DNA of 5,699 bases from JBDNBY01 sp039767595 (GCA_039767595.1 JBDNBY010000073.1:1-5699), one strand, 5' to 3'. Positions 1 through 5,699 are shown, counted from the stretch's first letter. Numbers and translations: made by a program. The notes: generated from the sequence alone by a model not told the origin.

Positions 1-1
1 A

Positions 2-1051
2 TTGATTGCCAAGAAAGACGGCGTTGAAATTGGTATTTTGCGCACAGAAGTGTTCTTGGGCGTCTTTATCGGTGCGATCACCTTTACGGGATCTGTCATT
101 GCCTATGGCAAGCTGGCGGGCAAAGTGACGTCAAAGGCCACAAAATTGCCCGGCGGTCACATGCTCAATGCGGCGGCGGGGATCATTTCGACCATTGGTT
201 TGATTTGGTATCTCAACTCCGGCGATCTATTGCCTTTGATGATCATGACCGTGATGGCATTGTTCATCGGCTATCACTTGATCATGGGCATCGGCGGCGC
301 GGATATGCCTGTTGTTGTCTCAATGCTCAATTCATATTCAGGCTGGGCCGCGGCGGCGATCGGCTTCTCCCTCGGTAATGATCTGTTGATTGTTGTGGGG
401 GCGCTTGTCGGCTCGTCCGGTGCGATTTTGTCTTACATCATGTGTAAGGCGATGAACCGGTCGTTTATCTCGGTGATTTTGGGCGGCTTTGGTGGCCCTG
501 CAGGTCCGCAGATGGAAGTCGAAGGCGAGCAGATCTCGATCGAAGCGGATGGCGTTGCCGCCGCACTCGAAGAGGCAGATAGCGTTGTCATCATTCCAGG
601 CTATGGCATGGCCGTTGCGCAAGCGCAGCAATCCGTGGCCGAATTGACCAAGCGTCTGCGCGCCAAAGGCAAAAATGTTCGCTTTGCCATCCACCCTGTG
701 GCGGGCCGTTTGCCTGGGCACATGAACGTTTTGTTGGCTGAAGCAAAAGTGCCCTATGACATCGTTTTGGAAATGGATGAAATCAACGATGATTTCCCAC
801 AAACGGACGTGGCGATCGTCATTGGGTCAAACGATATCGTGAACCCAGCGGCACAAGAGGATCCAAATTCTCCGATTGCAGGCATGCCTGTATTGGAATG
901 TTGGAAGGCTAAGCAAGTGTTCGTATCAAAGCGCGGCGCAGGTACAGGCTACTCTGGCATTGAGAACCCACTGTTCTTTAAAGAGAACACGCGGATGTTC
1001 TATGGCGATGCCAAAGCGTCGATTGACAAACTCTTGGCGTTGATCAGCTAA
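2..1051 (+). CDS. pntB: NAD(P) transhydrogenase subunit beta, 5'-truncated by the window edge
   Basis: PntB is the inner-membrane beta subunit of the proton-pumping transhydrogenase. With PntA it couples proton entry to hydride transfer from NADH to NADP+. About 348 residues are visible, against about 460 in the full protein, so roughly the first 115 are off the window; the TTG at position 2 is not a real start. Fragment residues about 13-165 are the membrane domain, with the family signatures GGADMPVVVSMLNSYSGWAA (99-118) and GSSGAILSYIMCKAMNRSF (137-155). Residues about 180-349 are the NADP(H)-binding domain III, with GYGMAVAQAQ (200-209), HPVAGRLPGHMN (231-242), SNDIVNPAAQ (276-285) and KRGAGTGYSG (310-319). 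The linker between the domains is shorter than in E. coli. The C-terminus, GDAKASIDKLLALIS, matches the family end. pntA would be expected just upstream. An intrinsic terminator follows the stop. Assignment by recalled family similarity is very secure. Confidence 0.97.
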   Translation: MIAKKDGVEIGILRTEVFLGVFIGAITFTGSVIAYGKLAGKVTSKATKLPGGHMLNAAAGIISTIGLIWYLNSGDLLPLMIMTVMALFIGYHLIMGIGGADMPVVVSMLNSYSGWAAAAIGFSLGNDLLIVVGALVGSSGAILSYIMCKAMNRSFISVILGGFGGPAGPQMEVEGEQISIEADGVAAALEEADSVVIIPGYGMAVAQAQQSVAELTKRLRAKGKNVRFAIHPVAGRLPGHMNVLLAEAKVPYDIVLEMDEINDDFPQTDVAIVIGSNDIVNPAAQEDPNSPIAGMPVLECWKAKQVFVSKRGAGTGYSGIENPLFFKENTRMFYGDAKASIDKLLALIS

Positions 1052-1077
1052 GCGCATTTGCCCATTGAAATCTAAAG

Positions 1078-1103
1078 CGCCGCTCCCTCGGGGGCGGCGT
1101 TTT
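1078..1103 (+). terminator. Rho-independent terminator of pntB
   Basis: Arms 1078-1086 (CGCCGCTCC) and 1091-1099 (GGGGCGGCG) form a 9-bp stem with one G-U pair and a 4-nt loop, followed directly by TTTT (1100-1103). It starts 26 nt after the pntB stop, so it should end the pnt transcript and separate it from the next gene. Confidence 0.88.
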
Positions 1104-1148
1104 GTATACCAAGGTACTCTTCTAACGTATTGAAATTAAGCATTTACT

Positions 1149-1177
1149 TTGCAGTGCGAGTTTGCAAGAACGATAAA
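1149..1177 (+). promoter_or_regulatory. Weak candidate promoter of the DUF3422 gene
   Basis: The 95 bp between the pntB terminator and the next ATG should contain a promoter. The best pair I find is TTGCAG (1149-1154) and GATAAA (1172-1177), 17 bp apart, with three and four consensus matches. This would place the transcript start about 15 nt before the ATG. A TTTGCA direct repeat (1148-1153 and 1161-1166) lies in the same stretch. The signal is weak, and another promoter position in the gap is quite possible. Confidence 0.3.
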
Positions 1178-1198
1178 AACCACATCCAAAGGGCTGTT

Positions 1199-2479
1199 AT
1201 GCAACATCTCAAAGATCATTCGCGGCGCTATGCTTTGTCCAATGAGCTGCATGCGCGGCCGTTTCCGCCGATGGAGGTCGGGCAGTCTGCGCTCATTTTC
1301 GCGGTTAAGCCAGAGCGCCATGCCGCGCGGCGCGATAAGAGCATCGATTTTCAGCATTTGATCGCCTTGCTTGATCGTCTGGGCGCAGCTCATCCTCAGC
1401 CCAATGCCACGCATTTTTCTGCCGATGTGGGGCCGTTTTTCCTCAAATGGGAATGCCATACGGAATTTACCACTTACACTGTGATCATGCGGACCCCTGA
1501 AGGGCGCGCCTTTGATCCCACGGGATTTGATGTATTTCCCAAAGAGTGGCTCGATGAAATGCCCGGTGTTTGCGTTACATCCGCCATTGTGCGCTGCGAA
1601 GAAATGCCGAACTCTGAGACGATCAAACAAAGGCTCACCGAGTGGTTTGTGCCAGAAAGCCTTGCGGTGTCATATGTTCTGGATCGTGCGGCGGTTGTCG
1701 CCAGCGATCTCAGAGTGGACACAGCCGGATTTACCCGATTTGTGTTATTTGCGGATGTGGGCACAGGCACGCGCCGTTTGGGCCGTATTATGCAGCGCCT
1801 GTTCGAGATTGAAGTCTATAAATCCATGTCGATGCTTGGGCTGGCGCGCGCCAGTGGTCTTAGTCGTGACATGGGGCCAATTGATGCACGGTTGACGACA
1901 CTGACCAAAGATATGGCCCAAGACGATGTGCCCCACGAGCAAACGCTGCACGCCCTGTTGGAAATTTCTGGCGAGTTAGAGCAATTGACGGCCGCCACCG
2001 AATTTAGATTTGGCGCAACCGCGGCCTATCAGGCGATTGTCAATACGCGGATCGAAGTGCTGCGCGAAGAGCGGTTCGAAGGGCGCCAGACGTTTCACGA
2101 ATTTATGATGCGCCGATATGATCCCTCAATGCGGACAATCCAATCGACCGAGGGGCGCCTGCGCCGTATGCTAGAGCGCGCGATCCGCGCGGGGGATTTA
2201 TTGCGCACGCGGGTGGACGTTGCACGCTCCAAACAGAACCAAGATTTGCTAACTTCAATGAACGAGCGCGCCGATACGCAATTGCGATTGCAGCGCACGG
2301 TTGAGGGGCTCTCGGTTGTGGCCATTAGCTATTACGCCGTTTCATTAGTGGCCTATGGGCTGTACCCTTTGGCAGAGGTGCTTGACCTCTCCAAAGGGTG
2401 GTTGATGGCGCTGATCACTCCGCTCGTTGTTGGGACAGTGTGGTGGTTGGTTTCGCGGATAAGAGCGAAGTTTCACTAA
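1199..2479 (+). CDS. DUF3422 family membrane-anchored protein of unknown function
   Basis: This 426-residue protein belongs to the DUF3422/COG4949 group of uncharacterised membrane-anchored proteins, recognised by ALSNELHARPFPP (12-24), LKWECHTEFTTYT (82-94), TEGRLRRMLERAIRAGDLLR (317-336) and RTVEGLSVVAISYY (366-379). The start is the ATG at 1199, preceded by AAAGGG (1188-1193) at 5-nt spacing; an upstream TTG at 1130 is in frame but has no such site and lacks family-like sequence. Residues 1-about 290 look soluble. About 312-367 is a long charged helical stretch running straight into a membrane helix (about 368-388), a short loop, a second membrane helix (about 401-418) and a basic tail. 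No signal peptide is seen, so the large domain is probably cytoplasmic. The gene stands alone after the pntB terminator, and its last 65 bp overlap the convergent yeeE-type gene. Function is unknown; the layout resembles CorA-type channels, but that is only inference. Confidence 0.9.
   Translation: MQHLKDHSRRYALSNELHARPFPPMEVGQSALIFAVKPERHAARRDKSIDFQHLIALLDRLGAAHPQPNATHFSADVGPFFLKWECHTEFTTYTVIMRTPEGRAFDPTGFDVFPKEWLDEMPGVCVTSAIVRCEEMPNSETIKQRLTEWFVPESLAVSYVLDRAAVVASDLRVDTAGFTRFVLFADVGTGTRRLGRIMQRLFEIEVYKSMSMLGLARASGLSRDMGPIDARLTTLTKDMAQDDVPHEQTLHALLEISGELEQLTAATEFRFGATAAYQAIVNTRIEVLREERFEGRQTFHEFMMRRYDPSMRTIQSTEGRLRRMLERAIRAGDLLRTRVDVARSKQNQDLLTSMNERADTQLRLQRTVEGLSVVAISYYAVSLVAYGLYPLAEVLDLSKGWLMALITPLVVGTVWWLVSRIRAKFH
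2364..2399. repeat. Near-perfect 15-bp inverted repeat inside the DUF3422 gene, just past the yeeE-type stop
   Basis: Left arm 2364-2379 and right arm 2385-2399 are complementary over 15 bp, with one unpaired C at 2373 and a 5-nt loop (2380-2384). The left arm begins ACCCTTTGG and the right arm ends CCAAAGGGT. On the - strand it begins 15 nt after the yeeE-type stop (2415-2417). On the + strand it encodes DUF3422 residues about 389-401, the loop between the two membrane helices. No T-run follows on -, so if it ends the yeeE transcript it does so by Rho-dependent termination or as a 3'-end stabilising structure. The repeat itself is certain; the role is inferred. Confidence 0.75.
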
Positions 2480-3482
2480 ACAGGGCCGCGGCTTTGGCCC
2501 CTGCAATGATCGAGACAAAGGTCAAGCTGCCCGCAACTGATAGGATCGGTAGGCCCGACAGCGCCGCACCCAAGGTGCATCCGCCCGCGATCACAGCCCC
2601 AAATCCCATCAACACGGCACCCACCGTGTAGCGGCGCCATTGACCGGCATCCTCAAAGCTTTGAAACTGGGTTTCGCGATAGAGTGCACTGGCAACAAGC
2701 GCCCCTGCGATCAATCCAAGGATCAAGCCAACGCTAAATCCAAGCTGCGTCGAGCTGGCCGCAATGGTATAGAACAGCGTATCCGTCAGCGGCAAAGTCA
2801 TTGAAATTTGCTGAAGCGGGATCACGTCAAAATCATCATATAGGACATAGCCCGTCATCCCCCAGGTCAGGGGCACAAGCGCACCGATGATGGCCGCATA
2901 GATCGCCGTCGCACCGCGGATCTGCCCCAAGCGCCATGACCAAACGATCACCCCAAGGGCCAGCGCGGCAATCACATAGGCCGCGATCTGGGGAAGGGGG
3001 CCGCCCGCATCCATCGTGACCGAGGTCACCCATTGGCGCGCAGGGGACAATACACCCTTGAGCGTGGCATGCGCCACAATCGCAAAAAGGATCACAACAT
3101 ATAGGGCGCGCAGATTTCCACTGGCTGCCAGCACGGTTAACCGCGAGGCACAGCCGCGCGTCAGCACCATCCCAATTCCAAATAAAACTCCGCCCACGAT
3201 GATGGCCAGATAAGGCAGGCTGTCGGCATAGAGCAAGTGATCCTCAAAGGCGACGACATCTTGGGCCAAGAGCCATTGCGATCCAATGAGGGCCACCAAG
3301 AGCGCAATCGCCCATATGCCCGCCGCATTCGCGCGGCTTGAGAGGGTCTCGCCAACGATGGTTTGGCGCAGGCAAAACCGGCTGCGCTGCGCGGACCAGC
3401 CCAAGAGCCCGCCAATGGCCAGAGCACTGAGAAAGGCGGCAAAAAACGGGGTCATTTCCCCAAGATTAAGATCAGCAAACAT
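2415..3482 (-). CDS. YeeE/YedE family inner-membrane transporter (TsuA-like, probably sulfur-compound uptake)
   Basis: This 355-residue, highly hydrophobic protein has the full double-length layout of the YeeE/YedE family, whose studied member TsuA imports thiosulfate. Three cysteine motifs match the TsuA pattern: RSRFCLRQT (C37), TRGCASR (C111) and AGGCTLGA (C302). These cysteines are thought to pass the substrate through the membrane. About nine hydrophobic segments can be drawn between residues 10 and 335; the last 20 residues are a hydrophilic tail. The ATG at 3482 is preceded on - by AAGGGGA at 5-nt spacing, which supports the start. A good -35 and a palindrome lie upstream. The gene is not in an operon here: the next gene upstream on - ends 200 bp away, and no TusA-like partner or sulfur-oxidation gene is nearby. 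Its final 65 bp overlap the convergent DUF3422 gene. The family is secure; thiosulfate as substrate is inferred, and other sulfur or selenium compounds are possible. Confidence 0.92.
   Translation of the reverse strand: MFADLNLGEMTPFFAAFLSALAIGGLLGWSAQRSRFCLRQTIVGETLSSRANAAGIWAIALLVALIGSQWLLAQDVVAFEDHLLYADSLPYLAIIVGGVLFGIGMVLTRGCASRLTVLAASGNLRALYVVILFAIVAHATLKGVLSPARQWVTSVTMDAGGPLPQIAAYVIAALALGVIVWSWRLGQIRGATAIYAAIIGALVPLTWGMTGYVLYDDFDVIPLQQISMTLPLTDTLFYTIAASSTQLGFSVGLILGLIAGALVASALYRETQFQSFEDAGQWRRYTVGAVLMGFGAVIAGGCTLGAALSGLPILSVAGSLTFVSIIAGAKAAALFSETSLLSAKPTTTLSQQRAE
2481..2503 (+). other. Hairpin directly after the DUF3422 stop, within the yeeE-type gene
   Basis: CAGGGCC (2481-2487) pairs with GGCCCCTG (2496-2503) over 7 bp, with one bulged C (2498) and an 8-nt loop. 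It starts 2 nt after the TAA at 2477-2479. No T-run follows, so it is not a textbook intrinsic terminator. It may stabilise or help end the DUF3422 mRNA. On - this stretch encodes the last membrane segment of the YeeE-type protein, so chance pairing in GC-rich coding sequence is a real alternative. Confidence 0.35.
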
Positions 3483-3506
3483 AGCAATCCCCTTATAGTT
3501 TAAGGA

Positions 3507-3536
3507 TGCATATGTGGAATTATATTCTCATGTCAA
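3507..3536 (-). promoter_or_regulatory. Probable promoter of the yeeE-type gene
   Basis: On the - strand a perfect -35 hexamer TTGACA lies at 3536-3531. Candidate -10 hexamers are TATGCA (3512-3507, 18-bp spacer) and CATATG (3514-3509, 16-bp spacer), each with three consensus matches. A start near 3500 would give a leader of about 18 nt that contains the AAGGGGA ribosome site. An exact TATAAT also occurs on - at 3524-3519, but it is only 6 bp from the TTGACA and has no good -35 of its own. Confidence 0.55.
3517..3527. promoter_or_regulatory. Palindrome GAAT-TAT-ATTC, candidate operator in the yeeE-type promoter
   Basis: An 11-bp inverted repeat, GAAT (3517-3520) and ATTC (3524-3527) around TAT, sits between the -35 and the candidate -10 elements of the promoter. 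A protein bound there would block RNA polymerase, as expected for a repressor site. YeeE/YedE-type genes in some proteobacteria are controlled by sulfur-responsive ArsR-family repressors (BigR/SqrR group), which makes such a regulator a fair guess. However, the spacing does not match the ATTC-N8-GAAT form I recall for SqrR, and no regulator gene is in the window. Confidence 0.4.
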
Positions 3537-3641
3537 AGCGTACAGGCGTGGATTTGCGACCTTTGGGGTGACGTACCTTCTCTTGTTTGCGGGGATGTCG
3601 GAACATCTTCCCAAACTGAATGAAATACGAGGGTCGTCGTT

Positions 3642-3664
3642 AAGGCCCGTGCGGTGTGGGCCTT
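3642..3664 (-). terminator. Hairpin downstream of the permease operon, possible terminator
   Basis: AAGGCCC (3642-3648) and GGGCCTT (3658-3664) form a perfect 7-bp stem with a 9-nt loop. On the - strand it begins 19 nt after the TAG of the OppC-type gene. Only the two T of the stem end are present and then AACG follows, so there is no real U-tract. It may act with Rho or protect the 3' end. The rest of 3537-3682 holds nothing else I can support. Confidence 0.45.
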
Positions 3665-3682
3665 GCGATCATCCTTATTTTC

Positions 3683-4582
3683 CTAACGCCCCCGCGCGCG
3701 CGGATTAAATGCGTCGCGTAGCCCGTCGCCCATATAATTGACGCATAGAACTGTTAAGGAAATCATAAGACCGGGCCAAAAGACACGTTCAGGATATTGC
3801 TGTAGGTAATCTGTCCCGTCTTGTAATAGGCGCCCCCACGTCGGGTAATCTGGCGGAAAGCCCAGGCCCAAAAAGGACAGGATGCTCTCAGTGATGATCG
3901 CATTGGCAATGCCAAGTGTCGCCGAAACCATGATCGAGGACATGACATTGGGCAGGATGTGGCGAAAGATCATCGCCCGCGCCGTTGTGCCCACGGAATG
4001 CGCCGCCAAGATAAATTCCCGCTCTTTAAGGGCAAGCACATCGGCGCGCACAATCCGCGCTGTGGGCATCCACGAGGTGACGCCAATCCCCGTGACAATC
4101 AAAATAAAGATCCCGATATCCGCGCCAAATGCCCTGCTGAGCATTTCGCGAAAGAGCAAGACCATACCAAGCAAAAGCGGCAGCAAAGGCAACGCTTGAA
4201 AGAGTTCTGTCAGGCGCATCAATGGCCCATCGAGCCGTTTGAAATACCCTGCCAACACGCCGATCAACACCCCAAGGCCAAGGCTGACCAGCATAGCAGT
4301 GAGGCCGACGGCAATCGTCGTTTGCCCCCCCTCCATCATACGGGCAAAGATATCGCGGCCAATTTGATCGGTGCCAAAGGGGTGTTGCCATGACATGCCT
4401 TGATTGCGCTCGCTAATATTCATCGCATTGGCCTCATAGGGCCACACAAGCGGCATGAGCATCACCATCGCGATGATCAAAAGGAAGATGCTCAGCGAGA
4501 TCAGGGCCCCACGATGCGAGGCGAATTGCTGCCAAATCGCGCGGCTCGGGCTTTGGGATACGGATGCAGAGGGATTAGTCAT
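3683..4582 (-). CDS. ABC transporter permease, OppC/DppC type (peptide/nickel family)
   Basis: This 299-residue inner-membrane protein is one of two permease subunits of an ABC importer. The N-terminal region carries the OppC_N-like segment with a first membrane helix (about 26-48) and the signature HPFGTDQIGRDIFAR (67-81). Five further helices follow. The EAA loop that contacts the ATPase is at about 187-211 (KEREFILAAHSVG ... IFRHILPN), and the end GDGLRDAFNPR (285-295) is typical. I place the start at the ATG at 4582: on - it has GAGGA upstream, and it overlaps the preceding permease stop by 8 nt (ATGACTAA), indicating translational coupling. The longer reading from 4624 adds 14 residues unlike the family, with no better ribosome site. 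No gene follows closely on -; a hairpin lies beyond the stop. Substrate is probably a peptide or similar small organic compound, but cannot be fixed from sequence. Confidence 0.93.
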   Translation of the reverse strand: MTNPSASVSQSPSRAIWQQFASHRGALISLSIFLLIIAMVMLMPLVWPYEANAMNISERNQGMSWQHPFGTDQIGRDIFARMMEGGQTTIAVGLTAMLVSLGLGVLIGVLAGYFKRLDGPLMRLTELFQALPLLPLLLGMVLLFREMLSRAFGADIGIFILIVTGIGVTSWMPTARIVRADVLALKEREFILAAHSVGTTARAMIFRHILPNVMSSIMVSATLGIANAIITESILSFLGLGFPPDYPTWGRLLQDGTDYLQQYPERVFWPGLMISLTVLCVNYMGDGLRDAFNPRARGR

Positions 4583-5582
4583 AGCGGATCCTCGGATCAA
4601 AGACACCGTAGAGAATATCGGCAATCAAATTAAATAAGATGATCAAAATCGCGAACATCATGGTCAATGTTTGCACCATCGGCAGGTCATTGGCCTCAAT
4701 CGCGCCGATCAACAGCGCGCCGATGCCATTCACTTTGAACACTTGTTCGGTGACGATCGCCCCGCCAAAGATGGCCGGTACCCCTTGGGCGATGACGGTG
4801 ATCACTGGGATCAACGAATTGCGCAGCACATGGCGCATCACGACGACCCATTCAGAGAGGCCCTTGGCGCGCGCCGTGCGCACATAATCCTCTTTGAGGT
4901 TATCGATCATGGAGGACCGCATGAAACGCGAGATTTGCGCCGTGGTCTGAAGGGCAAGCACCATCACGGGCAGGATCATTTGTTGAAACTGTATCTTAAA
5001 GCTCGCCCAATCGCGTACCACATGTGTGGTGTCATAGATCGACGGCAGCCATCCCAAATTGACGGCAAAGATAATAATCACAAACACGCCCGAGAAAAAC
5101 GGCGGCACGGAATATCCCACCATGGACACGAATGTGCCCACTTGATCAAAAACGGAATATTGCCGATAGGCCGAATAAATGCCGATCGGCATGGCGATCG
5201 CGATCCCCACAAGATAGGACAGCCCCACCACCCAAAGGGTTTGCGGCAAGCGTTGCCACACAGTGTCCATCACAGGGGTGCGGGTTTGCCAGCTGATGAT
5301 CCGCGGCGTGTCGGCGGTCATGCTGGTGCCAAATAGACTGTCGACCATCACCATCGGCTCGACAATGAAAAACTGTTTCAGCCATGTGAAATAGCGAATG
5401 TACCACACCTCTCCAAGGCCCAGAGCAAGGCGCATTTTTTCTTTGACTTCGGGCGGCACGCTCATGGGCACCATCGCCATTGGATCGCCCGGCGCCGCCT
5501 CTAAAAGCATGAAGATCGCAAGCGAAATTATCAAAAGCGTCGGGATCGCAAAGATCAGTCGCCGCGTTGCATAGGTAAGCAT
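4575..5582 (-). CDS. ABC transporter permease, OppB/DppB type (peptide/nickel family)
   Basis: This 335-residue protein is the other permease of the importer and should pair with the OppC-type subunit in the inner membrane. It begins with the usual N-terminal helix (about 8-28) followed by APGDP (30-34). Five more membrane helices lie at roughly 112-136, 146-178, 200-218, 259-280 and 303-327. The EAA loop is at about 231-259 (EDYVRTARAKGLSEWVVVMRHVLRN as a continuous block). The end DILYGVFDPRIRYD is typical. The segment between helix 1 and helix 2 (about 60-105) is longer than in E. coli DppB-like permeases. It should face the periplasm and could touch the binding protein. The ATG at 5582 is preceded on - only by a weak AAAGA about 9 nt away. 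The gene follows the binding-protein end after 87 bp containing a strong hairpin, and overlaps the next gene by 8 nt. Substrate unknown. Confidence 0.94.
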   Translation of the reverse strand: MLTYATRRLIFAIPTLLIISLAIFMLLEAAPGDPMAMVPMSVPPEVKEKMRLALGLGEVWYIRYFTWLKQFFIVEPMVMVDSLFGTSMTADTPRIISWQTRTPVMDTVWQRLPQTLWVVGLSYLVGIAIAMPIGIYSAYRQYSVFDQVGTFVSMVGYSVPPFFSGVFVIIIFAVNLGWLPSIYDTTHVVRDWASFKIQFQQMILPVMVLALQTTAQISRFMRSSMIDNLKEDYVRTARAKGLSEWVVVMRHVLRNSLIPVITVIAQGVPAIFGGAIVTEQVFKVNGIGALLIGAIEANDLPMVQTLTMMFAILIILFNLIADILYGVFDPRIRYD

Positions 5583-5623
5583 ACACTATCTTTCACTAAG
5601 GCCATGTACAGGAATATCAAACT

Positions 5624-5658
5624 GCGCCCCGCCTCCCAAAGGGGCGGGGCGCGTTTTT
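5624..5658. terminator. Strong GC-rich hairpin between binding-protein and permease genes
   Basis: GCGCCCCGCC (5624-5633) pairs perfectly with GGCGGGGCGC (5643-5652), extended by a T-G and a C-G pair to 12 bp around a 5-nt loop. On + it is followed by G and TTTTT (5654-5658), the canonical terminator shape. On -, the direction of the operon, only AGTTTGAT follows, so termination should be partial. In binding-protein-dependent ABC operons a hairpin here commonly protects the binding-protein mRNA and lowers permease expression; I infer that role. Confidence 0.75.
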
Positions 5659-5669
5659 AAAGGGGGGGG

Positions 5670-5699
5670 TTATTTGCGATACCAGTCCGCACCATTCCA
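5670..5699 (-). CDS. C-terminal end of a probable ABC substrate-binding protein (partial)
   Basis: On - an open frame enters from the window edge and reads WNGADWYRK before a TAA at 5672-5670. A short end with tryptophan, tyrosine and basic residues is common at the C-terminus of periplasmic peptide-type (SBP_bac_5) binding proteins. Its position, just upstream of an OppB-type permease and followed by a strong hairpin, is where such a gene is usually found. Only nine codons are visible, so the identification rests mainly on context. The stop is directly followed on - by a run of eight C. Confidence 0.6.
   Translation of the reverse strand, partial: WNGADWYRK

Noticed and set aside
338..802. 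A 154-codon open frame on -, opposite pntB
   Set aside because: It is antisense to the strongly conserved pntB and its product resembles no family I know; a codon-pattern shadow.
1130..1198. N-terminal extension of the DUF3422 protein from a TTG at 1130
   Set aside because: The added 23 residues are not family-like, and the ATG at 1199 has a good ribosome site at normal spacing.
3519..3536. Perfect TTGACA and perfect TATAAT on - taken as one promoter
   Set aside because: They are only 6 bp apart, far below the usual 16-18 bp, so they cannot serve together as -35 and -10.
3591..3610. A small hairpin (GATGT/ACATC core with two G-U pairs on +)
   Set aside because: Only a 5-bp Watson-Crick core; on -, the strand of the flanking genes, the G-U pairs become mismatches, so chance is likely.
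3514..3708. A possible 64-residue protein on + in the gap upstream of the yeeE-type gene
   Set aside because: No convincing ribosome site, no recognisable sequence, and it runs through the yeeE promoter and the operon-end hairpin.
3959..4393. A 144-codon open frame on +, opposite the OppC-type gene
   Set aside because: Low-complexity His/Gln/Lys-rich product antisense to a conserved permease, with no supported start.
4671..5336. A 221-codon open frame on +, opposite the OppB-type gene
   Set aside because: Its product is rich in His, Arg and Asp with no recognisable domain, it is exactly antisense to a well-supported permease, and such frames are common opposite GC-rich membrane-protein genes.
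5662..5669. A run of eight G, possible phase-variable tract
   Set aside because: It lies just after the stop codon of the binding-protein gene on -, so length changes would not shift any reading frame; mainly a spot to check for sequencing error.

Overview
The window looks like an ordinary chromosomal stretch from an alphaproteobacterium, most likely of the Rhodobacteraceae type. This rests on the protein families present and on general resemblance, not on a marker gene, so treat the taxonomy as inference. I see no mobile element, CRISPR array, tRNA or rRNA.

Layout. (1) At the left edge, on +, is the C-terminal three quarters of pntB, the beta subunit of the proton-translocating NAD(P) transhydrogenase. 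It ends in a clear intrinsic terminator at 1078-1103. (2) Also on + is a DUF3422 (COG4949-type) membrane-anchored protein, 1199-2479. (3) Convergent to it, on -, is a YeeE/YedE-family transporter (2415-3482) with the three cysteine motifs of the thiosulfate-uptake protein TsuA. The 3' ends of these two genes overlap by 65 bp. (4) A 200-bp intergenic stretch (3483-3682) holds the yeeE promoter, with a palindrome between its -35 and -10, and a hairpin at the end of the next operon. (5) On -, reading from the right edge, are the last codons of a probable peptide-type substrate-binding protein (5670-5699), a strong hairpin, then two translationally coupled permeases of the OppB/DppB and OppC/DppC type (4575-5582 and 3683-4582). 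No ATPase gene follows the permeases, so it must lie upstream of the binding protein or elsewhere.

How the genes work together. The binding protein and the two permeases form one ABC importer; the substrate cannot be named from sequence. PntB, the DUF3422 protein and the YeeE-type transporter look like separate transcription units.

No new multi-gene system is evident. The best second-look items are at the RNA level and in one protein. Just past each stop of the overlapping convergent pair lies a hairpin inside the other gene's coding sequence; the one beyond yeeE is a nearly perfect 15-bp stem at 2364-2399. A GAAT-TAT-ATTC palindrome sits in the yeeE promoter. The C-terminus of the DUF3422 protein recalls the layout of CorA-type ion channels.
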